Source: Macrosoma leucophasiata
Lineage: Eukaryota > Arthropoda > Insecta > Lepidoptera > Hedylidae
Length of the DNA stretch: 64,000 nucleotides
Assembly: GCA_036365455.1 (NCBI GenBank)
Contig: JAWQUS010000027.1
Location: 20,882,501-20,946,500 of the forward strand
Direction: 5' to 3'
Under the pieces are notes generated by a model, which saw only the letters and a list, made by a program, of their open reading frames with translations, was not told the origin of the DNA and ran no database searches. Below are positions 53,951 to 64,000 of this stretch, one piece after another. Made by a program: the position numbers and the translations under genes. The stretch's first letter is position 1; every line of letters starts with the position of its first letter.

Positions 53951-55267
53951 GTAAGTCTAATTTAATTATTTTTCAAATTATGTGTTTTATTAGCTTTAAA
54001 TGTTGTTGTTAATTTTTTTTCGCAATGATGCGTGTCCGATTTGTATTCGTGTTGAATGAGAATCGTATGTTAATCGATATTGTGGTATTGTTGACCTAGA
54101 TGTACCCTCTTCTTTTTAATTTATGACAATAGATCTCTTTTGTGTGCCATTATATAAAAAAAGTTGAAGTGCGATGACAGTTAAATGTTTGGCATTTATC
54201 GAACATTAACTAAGATAACTTTTAACTTTAGCTAAATATTAAATAAAGGAGTGAATGTTTCGACTTTGACGAAGATCCTTTGGCACTTGTTTAATGCTTT
54301 TACTTGTTTTTTATGTCATAAAAGGACAAGTTCCACGTTAGGTCCACACATTGTACACTGGTAATTCTACTAGTCGAGCTCTAATTCAAGTTCATCAAAT
54401 AAATCGTTAAAATTATACATCAAAATAAAAATTGATTAATTGGATAAAATTGGATTCCTCGGATTTTTATATTAGAATATCAAAAGATAGAGAAAAATAC
54501 GTAGAATAATGGAAAAATACTCAAAAAATAATTTAAATCTTTGATTTTTTAGTTGGAATTTATGTATGACAACAATATGTCACCTTAATGCTACTATTAC
54601 ATTCTTGTTTTTGAAATATACTTACGATAATGAATTACAGGTATAATAAACGATTTGAATAGCTGAATTTAGTGAATTTAGTATTTTATGATTCTTTATT
54701 CAATACAGTGTATAAGGTGCTTGCCCAAGGTCCATACATTTTGGGACGTCTCCTATGCAACTTGATCATAATTAAAATTGCAGTCTACAAACCCTAGAGC
54801 TCTCAAATTTGACCTTCTCAGGTTTCTTCTAAGATGTTTTTGCTTCTGTGCCTCTAATTGCCAACGCTGTACACTACTATTTCACAGCAGTTAGATCAGG
54901 TAATGAAGTAGTTTTTACGATCTCCGTTCCGAGTTGATCATGCACTTGTAAATAAATTGATATACATTGCGGTTATTCGTTTTACTGGTTAATTATTAGT
55001 GGTTAGTTACCATTTTAAACTAATGAAGGTGTAATGCAATGCAATTCAAGTTTTTCGTCTAAGACTTTGATTTTGATTATAAATAGATTTCAATTGTTAA
55101 AAAAAGTTATTTTAATTACAGGTTTGCTACTTGTAATTTGGCATAAAGTTTCTTTAATTAATCGTGCACGAATTTGTACTCCGGCTTAACCTTTAGCTTG
55201 CCAAGAGTAAGCTAAAATAATGCCTGTCACGTCCGTGTTATGTTGAACAATTATTTTAACCAGTTAA
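53951..55267. other. Repeat-poor AT-rich stretch, putative first intron
   Basis: The longest interval without recognisable mobile DNA. If 53830-53950 is a first exon, this is the start of its intron. Confidence 0.4.
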
Positions 55268-55600
55268 CTGCCTTAGAAGCCTAGTGGCAGCAGGCCACTA
55301 GGTACTGCTACGCTCTTGGGTTTGATTCGCGTGTCGGGAGGTATTAGAGATACATTTGTAAAGTCTTTTATTTCTGGTTCTATTGGGATTTTTCCACTTT
55401 CGGGATGTTTCCCAGTACCTCGATGTTTGGTATTGTGTCCGGAGATGTCCATAGGCTCGACACCTGTTACATGGGTCAAAAACGTAACCGGCGAATCGTG
55501 GGTGTGTAGCGTTATACCTCTATGGTGTATCCATGTAAGCTTTAATGCATGCATTTACTTTTGCCTCCGGGGATAACAAGCGTGAAGTAACGTACGTTTA
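55268..55600 (+). repeat. SINE S2
   Basis: GCCTAGTGGCAGCAGGCC (A box region) and GGGTTTGATTCGCG (decayed B box), body as in the 19615 copy. Confidence 0.75.
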
Positions 55601-55735
55601 AGGGTAACTAGAAAATGCCCAATTTAAAAATCACTGACTACGTTTAGTTATTTATTTTGGATGGGTTTAAGTCACAGGTTTAAGCATTATAGACTAATCC
55701 ATCTGATGGCGAAACGGTAGTATGCATCGTTATTT

Positions 55736-55930
55736 GAGGACCCGGTTAGTACAGCGGTGTGAGATGACCGTTTGATTCGAAGGGTCACGGGTTCGATCTC
55801 CGCAAATATTTATATGGTCTACAGATATATTTCGGGTCTGGGTGTTTGTGTGTGTTGTGTACAACGGCACCCACGACACAGGTTTATACCTAGTGTGGGG
55901 CTGTGAGTGTAAGCGTATTTTTATTATTTA
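55736..55930 (+). repeat. SINE S1
   Basis: CCCGGTTAGTACAGCGGTG and GGGTTCGATCTCC; a short deletion follows the B box. Confidence 0.8.
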
Positions 55931-56007
55931 TCGAATTTTAGATATTGGAAAATATGAAAACAAAAATGACAACGCATCTGCATTGTGACTTGTAATAGGT
56001 GCATAAC

Positions 56008-56250
56008 CTATTTTTTATGCCATAAAGTCGCAAACAAGCATACAGTTTACATTGATAGCGAGTAATATTGTAGCCTATAAACATCAACATGAAACCAGAG
56101 ATTTCAATGTACATGCGTTGTATCTTCTGAGGCCTGCGGTGTTGTGCCTCTGTGCCAGAAATCAGAGGGCCGTACATACCACCTGACCGGAACACGATAG
56201 TGCTGAACAGTACCATTGGGCAGCAACTAGATCAGCAGTTGCAGTGTATA
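56008..56250 (-). repeat. Family A, 5'-truncated
   Basis: TTTTTTATGCCATAAAGTCG to GAACAGTACCATTGGGCAGC. Confidence 0.75.
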
Positions 56251-56689
56251 AACATATAGATGCAATATTCACATAATTTTAATTAATACATATCTAGCGC
56301 TTTCAGTAGGTTGTTATAAAAAAAACTTTTTAAAGTCCTTACCTAATTATATAGGTGTATAATATTTATTTAAATACATCTTTATGTAAATATCTATATG
56401 TATTTAAGTCAATCATAGTAAAGCTGGGGGTTATGGGCTGTTATCTCCTTAACACAGGTCGCACTAGTGATCCATCTAGGAGGACGGTCAGGATGGTATA
56501 ATTTTAAAGCTTTTTAATGTATAATCTTTATAGTATAGTATAGTAAGTACATAAATCTGCGAGATACGTTGCCAAAAACGTACAATTACCGCCTAACTGG
56601 AACAAGATTGTGCTAAGCATTACCTTGTTTTTATAACGTTAATTTTGCATGGATCTACTTTATTTTTTGAGAAAAATGTAAATAAATAT

Positions 56690-56750
56690 TTGACTTCAGA
56701 CGTGATTCGAACTCGCGGCCACTGGGAATCTAGTCTAGCAATATTTGTTA
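56690..56750 (-). repeat. S3 fragment, inverted to 56757
   Basis: GATTCGAACTCGCGGCCACT is the S3 T arm and anticodon region on the minus strand; head-to-head with the next copy. Confidence 0.55.
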
Positions 56751-56756
56751 TATCGG

Positions 56757-56960
56757 TGGCCTAACTAGCAATTGTTGGCAATAGATGTCGCTACTGCCAC
56801 CATAAGCCAATGCTCTAAATGTGAAGGAAAAATTTGACAACTCGGGTGTGGACTGCGGTAGCTCAGTTGGAAGAGCGGCTGGACTAGATTCCCAGTGGTC
56901 GCGAGTTTGAGTCTCGCCTGAACACAATTTTTTCTTTCCATTTTTCTTTAAAAAAAGATA
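56757..56960 (+). repeat. tRNA-like repeat S3
   Basis: GTAGCTCAGTTGGAAGAGCG and GCGAGTTTGAGTCTCGC; otherwise as 22340. Confidence 0.65.
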
Positions 56961-57180
56961 TTTCACTAGCATGTGTTATTGCGAAAAATAGTATAAAAAC
57001 AATGTACTTTTTTCTTCACAATCAATTCTCGTAAAATTTATATCTCGTTACCAATATTTACTTGTTGTTTATAAATGCATGTCAAGGCGAAAGGATCAGG
57101 TCATTGTCGCAAATTATTCTTGCCAGAAGGCTCTTATGGTTTCGCCTTGACCAAGGTACTGCTCCGTACTCCATATGAGT

Positions 57181-57275
57181 ACAGAAATTACAGGACCGTA
57201 CATTACCACCTGACCAGAACACGTTAGTGCTGAACAAAGAAGAAAATTAGGTAATGCGGTGGTGCCTAAACCAAT
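57181..57275 (-). repeat. Family A fragment
   Basis: GAAATTACAGGACCGTACAT to AGGTAATGCGGTGGTGCC. Confidence 0.65.
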
Positions 57276-57500
57276 AATAATTTACGTTTATGAATGTAAA
57301 ATACACTCTTATAAAATAAACTGACAGCCGTGAACATAACACAATAAGGCATTTCAAATATGTATTTTCAATTAATAAAATTAGTCACATCATTTTATAT
57401 TTAGGTACGGTCTTTAGAATTATCGTAAAACGCTTTTATATATTATTGTCTTGTTGATATTTTAGGATTCCGTGGTTGAATAAACTTTTTTTATACGTTA

Positions 57501-57690
57501 CTAGCTGTTGCCCGCGACTTCGCCCACGTGGATATCGTTTTATAATCCTTCTTTTTTTTTATAATTCCTTGGGTACAAACCTCACGGAGCCTGAGACCTT
57601 TCCAACGAATGCAAAACCGTGGAAATCGGTTCGTGCGTTCTGGAGTTATAGCGTCAGGAAGGAAAACCCGACTTACTTTTATATTATAGA
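57501..57690 (-). mobile_element. Helitron array unit 1 (type A)
   Basis: On the minus strand it runs from TCTATAATATAAAAG (57690) to CCGCGGGCAACAGCTAG-like CTAG at 57501; the plus strand reads A|CTAG at the left edge. Type-A markers are ACTTACTTTTAT and ATAATTCCTTGGG. Its right edge (GA) touches the CTAG of the next unit. Confidence 0.85.
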
Positions 57691-57873
57691 CTAGCTGTTG
57701 CCCGCGGCTTCGCCCGCGTGGATGTCGTTTTATAAGTCCTGATACATTTTCTTTGCTATAAACCTCACGGAGCCCAAGACCTTTCCAACGAATGCAAAAC
57801 CGAGGAAATCGGTTCGTGCGTTCTGGAGTTATAGCGTCAGGAAGGAAAACCCGACTTATTTTTATATTATAGA
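57691..57873 (-). mobile_element. Helitron array unit 2 (type B)
   Basis: Same family as unit 1 but with type-B markers: TTTCTTTGCTATAAACC and ACTTATTTTTAT, and CCCAAGACC instead of CCTGAGACC. Seamless GA|CTAG junctions on both sides. Confidence 0.85.
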
Positions 57874-58061
57874 CTAGCTGTTGCCCGCGGCTTCGCCCAC
57901 GTGGATGTCGTTTTATAATCCTGTTTTTTTTATAATTCCTAGGGTATAAACCTCACGGAGCCCGAGACCTTTCCAACGAATGCAAAACCGTGGAAATCGG
58001 TTCGTGCGTTCTGGAGTTATAGCGTCAGGAAGGAAAACCCGACTTACTTTTATATTATAGA
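57874..58061 (-). mobile_element. Helitron array unit 3 (type A)
   Basis: Shares the type-A segment of unit 1 (ATAATTCCTAGGGTA, ACTTACTTTTAT) rather than that of its neighbours. Seamless junctions on both sides. Confidence 0.85.
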
Positions 58062-58240
58062 CTAGCTGTTGCTTGCGGCTTCGACCACGTGGATGTCGTT
58101 TAATAATCCTGAATTTTCTTTGCTATAAACCTCACGGAGCCCAAGACCTTTCCAACGAATGCAAAACCGTGGAAATCGGTTCGTGCGTTCTGGAGTTATA
58201 GCGTCAGGAAGGAAAACCCGACTTATTTTTATATTATAGA
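58062..58240 (-). mobile_element. Helitron array unit 4 (type B)
   Basis: Shares the type-B segment of unit 2 (TTTCTTTGCTATAAACC, ACTTATTTTTAT). Its right GA touches the CTAG of an H2-type Helitron. Confidence 0.85.
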
Positions 58241-58496
58241 CTAGCTGACCCGGCAATCTTCGTATTGCCTCAGAATTTAAAAATGTGTGAAAGGTTTGAT
58301 AGATACGGACTATTTGTATAGGAAAATAAAATTGTGGTTTTTACTTTTCCCTTCAATTTCTTCATATTTTCTTAGCTTTTAAACCTTCTTTGGGCTTCCA
58401 GAAATAATTCAAAACCAAAATGAGCCTAATCGTTCCAGCCGTTCTCGAGTTTTAACGTGACTAACGAACAGCAATTGATTTTTATTTATATATAGA
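58241..58496 (-). mobile_element. Helitron array unit 5 (H2 type, different subfamily)
   Basis: Reads CTAGCTGACCCGGCAA on the plus strand, the H2 3' end, and ends in TATATATAGA|T (58496, or 58500 by a second possible GA). It matches 1562-1838 throughout. It is the 5'-most unit of the array in element orientation. Confidence 0.8.
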
Positions 58497-58770
58497 TAGA
58501 TTAAGATAGATAGAAGGTAAGCCGTGTAAAAAAAATATGCGTTGCTATGGGATAAGTAAAACCTCTACGCCCCCGATTACATTAATATTTTTCAGTTGTA
58601 CAGTAATATTGCAGATAAGTTCATATCGCAGTTATGTGGCATCTGGTATGTGGCCTGTCGATAGATATTTGCTATTTTAATGTAACGTAGAAATATTTAT
58701 GGCGGAATGTAACAATGTTTGTGAAATAAATATGACTTAGCAAAACCTTCAATATTTCTTCCACTTCATT

Positions 58771-59080
58771 TCTACTGGTGGCTCTGGTGACGGAGCTCGC
58801 GGGCGTAGGCACCTCCGCATTATCGAATCTATCTGCCGCTAAATGGTAGTGTTCAGCACTACCGTGTTCCAGTGAGATGGTAAGGTATGGCCCTGTAATA
58901 ATTATCCCAGAGACGTTACGATTTAGGTCTCAAGGGTGGCAACGCATCTGCATTTCGGTCTCCGGTTTTTGTGTGGATGTCTATAGGCTGCAGTCATCAC
59001 TTAACATCAATGTGAGCTGCATGCTTGTTTGCCACCTTACTTACATAAAAACTTTTTACTGGTGGTGGAGCTCCAGCAAA
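58771..59080 (+). repeat. Family A plus the 5' tip of another
   Basis: Full unit 58771-59049 (CTACTGGTGGCTCTGGTGAC start); TTTTTACTGGTGGTGGAGCT at 59053 is a second, cut-off start. Confidence 0.75.
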
Positions 59081-59146
59081 GCGTTCCTTTTGCGATCCAC
59101 TGACAATTACGTGTACTTAATTACGTTTCGAAAATTAAGGCCCTGA

Positions 59147-59222
59147 TGGAAAGTGGTCACCAGGCAATGTACCTACATTTGCACCATCTAGGCAGTTGGC
59201 AAAGCGCTGCTAGCTTAATTTT
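59147..59222 (-). repeat. Short fragment of the 8209 LINE 3' end
   Basis: CTGATGGAAAGTGGTCACC and AGTTGGCAAAGCGCTGC match the 3' terminal stretch of the 8209 and 20883 copies; too short to say more. Confidence 0.5.
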
Positions 59223-59227
59223 AAAGT

Positions 59228-59453
59228 ATTTATGTATTTGTGCCAGGTCCCTAACGGGGTAGGCAGAGAGTGTGTGACCTGACACACCTCCCGTGCCTCA
59301 TCTACCTTCATTATTCTCTTCATATATGCACGCCGCTTCCTATGACTTTTGACCCCACCCCATCAGACAGCACTCTACCTATTTGGTCATGGTAGGTCAG
59401 TCTTGGTCTTCCTGGGCCTCTGCATCCATTTACATTCGCATTGTATATATATA
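59228..59453 (-). pseudogene. LINE C-terminal fragment, family L-B
   Basis: GTCCCTAACGGGGTAGGCAG and GACCTATTTGGTCATGGTAG-like segments (CTACC at 59377) identify it. It ends where an 87-bp tandem duplication starts. Confidence 0.6.
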
Positions 59454-59627
59454 TTTATACCGATAAGTACTATCATTCACACAAATTAATTTGAAAGTAT
59501 TAGATTTTTAATTCTTGTCTGTCGTTATATTTATTTGCAATTTATACCGATAAGTACTATCATTCACACAAATTAATTTGAAAGTATTAGATTTTTAATT
59601 CTTGTCTGTCGTTATATTTATTTGCAA
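59454..59627 (+). repeat. Exact tandem duplication of 87 bp
   Basis: 59454-59540 and 59541-59627 are identical. AT-rich, no coding frame. Confidence 0.9.
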
Positions 59628-59899
59628 GTTAACAGCACGGCAATAAAATATCGAATATCTTCAATTTTGTCGATTTCGTCACACAATGAGAATGTTGCTG
59701 ATAAACTGACAACTCGTGAGAGTGGTGGAACAGGTTCCGAATGTTGCAAGTTCAGTTCTCTTTAGCATTCATCTTGGTTCTAATGCTTTAGAGATTAATA
59801 CGTGATTCAAAACTTTGCTGGATTTTCGACGTGGTTTATGGACTTATTAGACGGCACGGTATTCAGGGTACGATAGCAAGGGTCAGGGTAGTGTAATAA

Positions 59900-60070
59900 C
59901 ATTTACGGAGTTAGGGCCCTATTAAGGGCGACCGGAGCGGCCCGGTCAGCCTACCGCCCTAACTACATACAGTACAAATATGAATCCGCATGTTTGTGTG
60001 ATTGCGCCGTTTCAACGTTTTGTACGTAGTTACCATACTGTTCATATTTGTACTGTGACTGAGTTACGGC
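59900..60070. mobile_element. Fold-back MITE-like element
   Basis: ACAGTACAAATATGAA (59968) and TTCATATTTGTACTGT (60042) are inverted; outside these GAGTTAGGGCCC and GAGTTACGGCCC. The outer ends recall those of the 15015 MITE. Confidence 0.55.
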
Positions 60071-60644
60071 CCTGTAGACCGGATAGTATATTAAGCGGCA
60101 ACCCGGAGCAAGGCCAATCCCACCCTTTCTGCCGGACCCTGAATACCGTGTCGTGTAATAGCCTTTTTAGCCTGCGGTGCGTTTCTGAAGGTGCGTTTCC
60201 ACCAAAGAATGTGCCGCACTGTGCAGCACATTTTAACACAAACATTTTGTTGAATATTTTGACAGTGTTTTAAATAAGCTGGTGCATTCAGCTGCCGTTG
60301 CCACCGGCAACGGCTGTGAGTAAATTTATCAAAAAAAATAATTATTATGAAATCTGTATAACCATTTTCAAAATATCATATGAAAATATTAAAATACCTA
60401 AATCATCAAATTAATCAATACAATTCTATCATTTATCTCTGCTATACGTCTTCAAGCAAAGAACCGTTCAACTTTTCAACTTTAATGGTCCTTCGAGCCG
60501 GATTTGAACTAGCGAACTATGGATATACGTGAGATAAAAGAAATCAGGCATAAATTATTTGAAGATGAATGATCCAGTTATTGTTACTGTGTATAGTAGC
60601 TGCACAGTTGAGCATACATGTTTGTGAAAATGAATACTTCTCCC

Positions 60645-60906
60645 ATTTTTTTAAATGTAATGGAAGTGGAAAACTAGCATGCAGTTTACATTGATGTTAA
60701 GTGATGACTGCAGCTTATAGACACTTACACGAAGACCGAGGTTAAAATGCAGATGCGTTACCACTCCTGAGGCCTAACGTGTTATGCCTATTACCACCTG
60801 ACCGGAACACGATGCTGCTGAACACTACCATTTAGGGGCAAGTATATTAGGTAATGCGGTGGCGCCTACGTCCGTGAGCTCCGTCAATGGAGCTCTACAA
60901 CCAGTA
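60645..60906 (-). repeat. Family A, left member of a head-to-head pair
   Basis: TTTTTTTAAATGTAATGG to GAGCTCTACAACCAGTA. Confidence 0.8.
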
Positions 60907-60907
60907 T

Positions 60908-61129
60908 TTTACTGGTGGTAGAGCTCCAGTGGTAAATGGTAGTGTTCAGCACTATCGTGTTCCGGTCAGGTGGTAATGTACGGCCCTGTAATTTCCGGCA
61001 CAGAGGCATAACACCTTAGGCCTCAGGGGTGGTAACGCATCTGCATTTTGGTCTTGGTCTTCATGTGGGTGTATATAGGCTGCAGTCATCACTTAACATC
61101 AATGTGAACTGCATGCTTGTTTGCCACTT
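60908..61129 (+). repeat. Family A, right member of a head-to-head pair
   Basis: TTTACTGGTGGTAGAGCTCC, 56-bp deletion, then AAATGGTAGTGTTCAGCACT to GCTTGTTTGCCACTTGG; no poly(A). Confidence 0.8.
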
Positions 61130-62034
61130 GGAAAAGCACTCAACGTAAAATGGTCCCGTAAGTTCACTAAAAATGCTAAACATAAGGCCTCTGTTCCAAA
61201 ATAGGCAAACTCACTCGATGGACATCCACGTTTTGTGTGAACATGACAGTCCTTGATTTAGACGTCTCGGTTCGTCGCACACCGTCGGCTCTCCATAGTT
61301 CCAAGACAAAAGAATTGCTGTGCATCCTTATTGAAATGGTTTTGCTATGTTACTTTATGTATTAAAGTATACAATAATATAAATGTTTGAGATTAGATCG
61401 CGTAAGTCCCAACACGTATGTTATGTGGAGATGAGTAAAAATTATAATTAATTTAATGAAAGGAAAACACAAAGAAATATTTAAATTTGCAAAGCAGACA
61501 TGGGCAAGACGTTGACTAAAATAATAATATTTTTTTACATCGACATCTGAAAATGGTTTTGCTATGGGTAAAGTGCTTTCTTTATAACGTGTATACATAC
61601 CTTTTTATTTTACGAACCAGTAAATCAACGTGCGCTCCACTGTAAAGGTGTCAATGAAGGTATTATTTAATTAGCAAAAAGTTTTAAACACAATTCGTCC
61701 AGGATTTCATATAATTGTTCATTTCTTTTCTTTACTTTAATTTGACTTTGTCATTGAGCAAGTCAGTGAACCAGTGAACAATATTTTTGAAAACTATAAT
61801 TTAGAAGAATATTTAACACGTAAGCTATCTCAAAACAATGTTATAAATTCCAAAATGGAAACATTCGTTTAATGGTTTAGATTCATTATACCTTCAGTCA
61901 AGTCCAGTACCTGGTTTTTATTGGTCAATTTAAGTCCACGAAATAGACAAATAGACACTTCTTTTCCATTAAAAACATCCAACAATTTGCCTTATTGAAC
62001 CTTTATTGTATAAATATGCGTTTGGTTCCAGACG
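61130..62034. other. Unique sequence upstream of the Ance-like ATG exon
   Basis: No repeat after 61130. TTGGTTCCAG|ACG before the ATG at 62035 may be a splice acceptor, though the pyrimidine tract is weak; otherwise the 5' UTR starts here. Confidence 0.4.
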
Positions 62035-63577
62035 ATGTTGAAAATCGGTGGCGGTGCTGCTCTGATAGCAGCAATCGTCGCCGTCTTCGTGATCGCCACC
62101 CAGGGTCGGGATCCCGACCTGGAGGCGCTGGAGCATGAGGGAAGAGAGTACATTCTCCATCTGGACAAGATGGCTGGCGAGAGGAAGAACAAAGCCAGTT
62201 TAGCTGAGTGGGCATATACATCGAATATTACTAAAGATAATGAGGAAAGACGGGTGAGTTTTGCAAACTTCTACATTTTCGACTACAAATTTGGAGAAGA
62301 GTGAATTTTGGATAGTTCAATTATCTGACGTCTTACATTCGGGTTTTCTTCTCTGACGTTGGGTTCATCAGGATGAAACCACTGACGTGGAAATTTCTAG
62401 TAGATAAAGTGGCAGGACAATAAAGGATTGTCCCAGTATTCAGTTACCATAAATCTGGATATCTCTAGTCTTGTGTCATCATCACACAAGTGTAGTTGGT
62501 TATCCGCATACAATGCTGTATTTATAAGCTCATTGTCCGCATAGATCGACTGAATAACTAATCAAATTGTTGATGAATATTAATACCGTTCAACTAATAT
62601 ACTAATTAAGTAGCGATAAATAACAGTTAATCGGTACCGCCCTATTGGAATGGTTTGACCGCCATTGTTCGGATGATTGATTGCATTAGACTTCAATACA
62701 AAAAAAAATTAAATACATTATAATAATATGCAATGATATCATATTAACAGATACAAGTCCAACTAGAGCTATCAAAGTTAGAGAAGCAAGCGTGGGAGGA
62801 GACGAAGATGTACAGGTGGCAAGACTTCCAAGACTTCACATTGAGGAGGATGTTCAAGAAATACTGTCAGCTCGGCGTGTCAGCGCTACCAGATGACAAA
62901 TATAAGTTGCTGATGCAATCTGTTTCGGGGATGGAGTCGAATTACGCCACGTCAAAGATCTGCTCGTTTAAGAATTCGACCAAATGTGATTTAGCTTTGG
63001 AACCAGGTAAGACCTTTTAACTTTTATAAATTACGTAGTTAAAATTTTATTATTTAATTTTATGTAGTTCAAAATCCAAGGAAACTATGAAAAGATAGAT
63101 GGAGATGACGAGAGAGAAAGATGGACAGCAAAATTAGAGCAGAGGATGATGATTACGAGTTTTAGATAAGACATGTATTGATTTGTTTCACAAGAGTTTA
63201 TTTAGTTCATTAGAAAAAGTGCTTATAGACAAATGTTTGTAAGAAAACTCGTGGCTTTATGGGGTGATATTTTAGTTATAATATAGGTTCACATAATATG
63301 AAAGAAATTATCAAGTTTTTTATTTCTTCAAATGTATTGTTATTTTATTCACTAATGAAGGAAATAACCAACATATTTTTGAACCTATATACGGTCAAAA
63401 TAAATGTCCTCAATAATTTTGTTTGCACTTTAGAGATAACGGAGATATTCGCGAAGAGTCAAGACCCTGAGGAGTTGAAACACACCTGGGTGGAGTGGCA
63501 TAAGGCGGCCGGTGCTAGAGCGAGACAGAACTTCACACAATACGTCCAACTCGACAACGAAGCGGCTAAACTTAACG
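62035..63577 (+). CDS. Ance: Angiotensin-converting enzyme-like peptidase M2, N-terminal exons (partial at 3' side)
   Basis: Three coding exons with GT-AG borders and compatible phases: 62035-62253 (73 codons, phase 0, donor CGG|GTGAGT), 62751-63006 (acceptor TTAACAG, donor CCAG|GTAAGA, phase 1) and 63434-63577 (acceptor CACTTTAG, donor ACG|GTAAAT). The spliced reading frame of about 206 residues starts with a hydrophobic signal peptide (residues 1-24), then shows WAYTSNIT with an N-glycosylation sequon, LRRMFKK, ALPDDKY, MESNYATSKIC, KNSTKCDLALEP, EITEIFAKSQDPEELK, and EAAKLN at the last donor. These blocks follow the order of the N-terminal helical lid of M2 dipeptidyl carboxypeptidases; the two Cys around KNSTK fit the family's first disulfide. 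Known members are secreted or membrane-tethered zinc enzymes that trim peptides. The HExxH zinc motif must lie beyond the window, so activity cannot be judged. The ATG was chosen because it precedes the signal peptide; an acceptor-like TTCCAG lies 3 bp upstream, suggesting an upstream non-coding exon. Confidence 0.93.
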
Positions 63578-63603
63578 GTAAATATCATTATAATTGTAAC
63601 TGG

Positions 63604-63790
63604 TTTAGTCGTCTAGTGGTAACAGGCCACTTCTGCTATATTTGGGATACTGGGTTCGATGGTGGTATTGCGAATTCTTTATTTTTCTGGAAGTTTATTA
63701 GTGCCAGCTTCGGAATTTGCTAATGTGCCCGGAGACGTCGATAGGATCGCCACCTAAACTAACTTATCTGGCGAATCATGGATGCTTGCG
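63604..63790 (+). repeat. SINE S2 in the third intron of the Ance-like gene
   Basis: TAGTCGTCTAGTGGTAACAG and GGGTTCGATGG keep the head; GTGCCCGGAGACGTCGATAGG the body. Sense orientation, 26 bp past the exon 3 donor. Confidence 0.7.
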
Positions 63791-64000
63791 ATTAAATTCT
63801 TGATTATTTATATTATTGATTGTATCGTTTAACAAATCTATTTTATGTATGATTCATTACATCATTACTGCGATGTTTAATAATTTTATTTCATCCATAT
63901 TGTCAATATTCCCAAAACAATTTTTGATAAAAGATCTCTCAGAAGTATCAGGACATTATGTGGAATTTAATCTCCTCTGATGCCTTTTTATGACTACATG

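Noticed and set aside
57501..58240. Direct repeats of about 185 bp as a satellite or CRISPR-like array
   Set aside because: Each unit has full Helitron ends at A|T; there are no spacers between units.
62003..62221. Minus-strand frames over the first Ance-like exon
   Set aside because: Shadows of the signal-peptide exon; no splice signals or family match.

Overview
This looks like a gene-poor stretch of a lepidopteran (moth or butterfly) nuclear genome. The evidence is the AT-rich sequence, GT-AG spliced exons, and a dense mix of repeat classes typical of Lepidoptera: short Helitrons that start TC and end CTAG at A|T targets, poly(A)-tailed SINE-like units, tRNA-derived SINEs, 5'-truncated non-LTR elements, mariner and hAT/MITE relics. 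I could not run any database search, so clade and family names rest on recognised protein motifs and on copy-to-copy comparison inside the window.

Only one cellular gene is clear. At the right edge (62035 to beyond the window) lie the first three coding exons of an angiotensin-converting-enzyme-like peptidase (M2 family, Ance-type): signal peptide, WAY..NIT block, C..KC disulfide block and EITEI.AKS..PEELK block. The zinc-site exons lie outside the window. A GC-rich sequence with an initiator-like TCAGTC and a strong splice donor at 53830-53950 may be its non-coding first exon. A second unassigned promoter and first-exon candidate (TCAGTT initiator, DPE-like GGTCGT at exactly +28, ATG and splice donor) sits at 3161-3269 in non-repetitive sequence.

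Almost everything else is mobile DNA. (1) Family A, a poly(A)-tailed unit of about 290 bp, occurs more than 30 times and is the main host for later insertions. (2) Helitrons occur singly (1562, 4666, 7829, 20058, 22800, 35468, 42080) and in seamless tandem arrays (2021-2468, 15372-16249, 57501-58496); one unit still encodes a RepHel helicase C-terminus. (3) Non-LTR relics include an RT fragment with FADDT (3684-4632), several ORF2 C-termini (8209, 20883, 24715, 25095, 29571, 31205, 34741, 39440, 44985, 59228) and an open endonuclease-like C-terminus (37425-37958). (4) SINEs: S1 and S2 with tRNA-type A/B boxes, S3 with a tRNA-like cloverleaf, and a SINE whose head resembles 5S rRNA, two copies of which have clean target-site duplications (TSDs). 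(5) DNA transposons: a 5'-truncated mariner (10362-11130), a hAT-type non-autonomous element (26494-26983) and many fold-back MITEs.

The layers can be ordered in time because elements sit inside one another. Examples are SINE S2 and a Helitron inside one MITE at 19595-20322, a 5S-type SINE inside MITE M1 at 13935-14545, and a Helitron dimer inside repeat X with matching empty sites elsewhere in the window. No operon, CRISPR array, rRNA gene or convincing functional tRNA gene was seen.
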